DNA from: Microbacteriaceae bacterium
GTDB lineage: Bacteria > Actinomycetota > Actinomycetes > Actinomycetales > Microbacteriaceae
Direction: 5' to 3'
Length of the DNA stretch: 32,547 nt
Assembly: GCA_022701925.1 (NCBI GenBank)
Contig: JAKONM010000313.1
Location: forward strand, 1-32,547
Part shown: positions 31,487 to 32,547 of the stretch, piece after piece
How the letters are laid out: the number at the start of each line of letters is the position of its first letter
Numbering within the stretch: position 1 is the stretch's first letter
Notes under the pieces: generated by a model
Database searches by the model: none
Seen by the model: the letters and a program-made list of their open reading frames with translations, nothing else
What the model was told of the DNA's origin: nothing
Made by a program: the position numbers and the translations under genes

Positions 31487-31713
31487 GGCTCCAGCGGCTC
31501 GCCCATCCCGATCTCAGCAAGTAGTTCCTTCCCGGCCGGCGTGAGAAACCAGCGGAGGTCCCGAGCGCGGTACGGCGCACGCTCCTCGACCAGCCCCTGC
31601 TCCTGGAGAAGCCGCATCGTCTTGCGGTGGGCCTCGTGCCGCATGCCTTTGGGGTGATGGCCGCACGCGCGGAGGGCCATGACGTGGACCACGGGACGTC
31701 GTTGGGAGGGCAT
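31483..31713 (-). CDS. Small winged-helix-like protein
   Basis: 76 residues from ATG 31713, or 65 from ATG 31680; neither has a clear ribosome site. HRKTMRLLQEQGLVEERAPY, then LRWFLTPAGKELLAEIG, fits the recognition helix and wing of small winged-helix proteins ('L...GLVE......W.LT.AG..L'). It may be a regulator or excision-type factor of a mobile element. It lies just downstream of the MUG113-like gene on the same strand. Confidence 0.5.
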   Translation of the reverse strand: MPSQRRPVVHVMALRACGHHPKGMRHEAHRKTMRLLQEQGLVEERAPYRARDLRWFLTPAGKELLAEIGMGEPLEP

Positions 31714-31748
31714 GGAGCTGAGCTATCGCGGCCGGCGAGCGTCGTCCA

Positions 31749-32027
31749 TCAGGCCGGCACGGGAGCCTCAAACCGCGCAGGGCAACCCGCCTCTATCCAG
31801 GCGGCAACCAGCCCCTCGCGCAGAAGCCACTCGCCCCGGATACGATGCGCTGCGAATTGCGCATGAAGCGCTTTCTCGTCGTTCATGTACCCGGGCGAGG
31901 CACCGAACAGCACCAGGGTTTCGGGATAGGTCCGCTGCAACTGGGTCCGACGCCAGTTCGGGTCGACGCCTGACCACCCAACTTTCACACGGTCGGCGTA
32001 GCCAAGGGCATACACCTGCCCCAGCAC
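31749..32027 (-). CDS. GIY-YIG / MUG113 (T5orf172-like) domain protein
   Basis: 92 residues from GTG 32027. VYALGYADRVKVGWSG is the first strand-loop of the domain, followed by the helix NWRRTQLQRTYPETLVLFGA, and ALHAQFAAHRIRGEWLLREG carries the usual 'lH..F...r..GEW' ending. Such domains are GIY-YIG-like nuclease folds common in phages and mobile elements. The open frame runs upstream, without another start, to a TGA at 32181; that upstream part looks like an integrase arm domain. The intact protein may have been longer. Confidence 0.65.
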   Translation of the reverse strand: MLGQVYALGYADRVKVGWSGVDPNWRRTQLQRTYPETLVLFGASPGYMNDEKALHAQFAAHRIRGEWLLREGLVAAWIEAGCPARFEAPVPA

Positions 32028-32216
32028 CGCGAACGAGATCCAGTTGGGCTCGCCATCCGGAACCGGGGGTCGGGTGGCGGCGACCTCGCGAAGCCAGTCG
32101 CGCAGAAGGGATTCGGCGCGACCCTGCGCCTTCGTGTGCAGCGACCGTCGATGCTCCTGACCGTCCAGCGTGAAGCGTCCTCACCACGTTTTTCCGCGTC
32201 GATAGACACAAGGCAT
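32028..32216 (-). pseudogene. Integrase-arm-like N-terminal segment broken by TGA, in frame with the MUG113 domain
   Basis: Minus-strand codons from ATG 32216 read MPCVYRRGKTW, TGA (32183-32181), then GRFTLDGQEHRRSLHTKAQG and RAESLLRDWLREVAA, and continue without a stop into the MUG113 domain. 'RRGKTWW.RF..DG.EHRRSL.T' is the beginning of tyrosine-recombinase arm-binding domains, where the TGA replaces an expected Trp. It may be a decayed integrase start joined to a nuclease domain, or a DNA-binding domain natural to this nuclease that has gained a nonsense codon. Confidence 0.6.
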
Positions 32217-32386
32217 TTTGCCGCTCCGTTTTGTGCGGATTTTTGTGCCGACCCCCAAAAATCGCTCGGGGGCCGGCCAGTTCGTCCCTCAGAGGGGAGA
32301 GGCGAACAGGTCCAGAACGGAATGTGCCAAGTTCTGTGCCTTGACGAAGCGCCCTCAGACGTAGTCAAAGACGGTCCTGACGCACC

Positions 32387-32413
32387 GAAACCGTCAATTT
32401 CGTCAACGGTTTC
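32387..32413. other. Inverted repeat just upstream of tRNA-Thr
   Basis: GAAACCGT and ACGGTTTC form a perfect 8-bp inverted repeat around 11 bases, 9 bases before the tRNA. It could be an operator, recombination arm site or weak terminator. It is reported as structure only. The 206 bases between 32216 and the tRNA hold no gene. Confidence 0.4.
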
Positions 32414-32422
32414 AGAGCGTAT

Positions 32423-32497
32423 GCCGGTGTAGCACAGCGGTAGTGCAGCGGTTTTGTAAACCGAAGGTCGGGAGTTCGATCCTCTCCACCGGCACCA
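32423..32497 (+). tRNA. trnT: tRNA-Thr (anticodon UGU)
   Basis: 75 bases with CCA encoded. Acceptor stem GCCGGTG/CACCGGC is perfect. D arm is GCAC/GTGC; anticodon stem CGGT/ACCG with loop TTTGTAA gives UGU (threonine); T arm has GGGAG-TTCGATC-CTCTC; ACCA closes the 3' end. The D-arm GCAC-GTGC and one T-stem G-U differ slightly from a usual GCTC/GAGC form. tRNA genes often serve as integration sites, and integrase-like remains lie 200 bases away. Confidence 0.93.
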
Positions 32498-32547
32498 AAA
32501 TTCCACAGCAGCCCCAGCAAGTTACGGATTTTATTGAGGATTAAGCG

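Noticed and set aside
31985-32506. Minus-strand ORF of 173 codons covering the tRNA-Thr
   Set aside because: It overlaps the tRNA and another frame encodes the recognisable arm/MUG113 domains.

Overview
The window is a high-GC stretch that reads as the late (structural and lysis) half of a tailed-phage genome, most likely a prophage in an alphaproteobacterium. The codon style and the tRNA-Thr at the right end fit Hyphomicrobiales, perhaps a Methylobacterium-like host. The host name is an inference. No replication, repressor, terminase or intact integrase gene is visible. The left edge cuts a gene just upstream of the prohead protease, probably the portal.

Layout. 1-4.4 kb is the head: prohead protease, major capsid protein, DUF2190-type decoration protein, two head-tail connector or terminator proteins, then a DUF2635 protein. 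4.5-15.9 kb is a contractile tail in the order of phage Mu: sheath, tube, tail-assembly chaperone with a -1 frameshift extension, tape measure, gpN (split into two ORFs), gpP-like hub, gp45 spike, gp46, gp47 and gp48. A head with an S78-type protease and capsid protein next to a Mu-like tail recalls the SfV/phiP27 type of mosaic. One minus-strand secreted-protein gene sits inside the tail operon between tube and chaperone. 15.9-26.8 kb holds fibre and adhesin genes: a glycine-rich fibre with its chaperone, a decoration-domain protein, two collagen-like proteins alternating with two fibres that share an N-terminal motif, a second chaperone-like protein, a LamG-like protein whose frame runs through one amber codon into a 1.6 kb alanine-rich extension, and small tail-associated proteins. 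26.9-30.1 kb is the lysis region: RlpA-like protein, small secreted protein, GH19-type endolysin with a membrane anchor, multi-pass i-spanin and embedded o-spanin, then a membrane coiled-coil protein.

30.1-32.5 kb is the cargo or boundary region. A strong terminator is followed by an AT-rich minus-strand glycosyltransferase-like gene that looks foreign, a short winged-helix-like gene, and a GIY-YIG/MUG113-like gene preceded by an integrase-arm-like segment broken by a TGA. A tRNA-Thr(UGU) follows.

Best leads for something new: the amber-interrupted LamG/alanine-rich protein; the collagen/fibre cassette whose members share a C-terminal DGG-x-F ending and overlap by TGATG; a capsid ORF that begins with a signal-peptide-like segment; the integrase-arm/MUG113 composite by the tRNA; and an i-spanin that may also serve as holin. 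All functional calls rest on motif recognition by eye; no database search was run.
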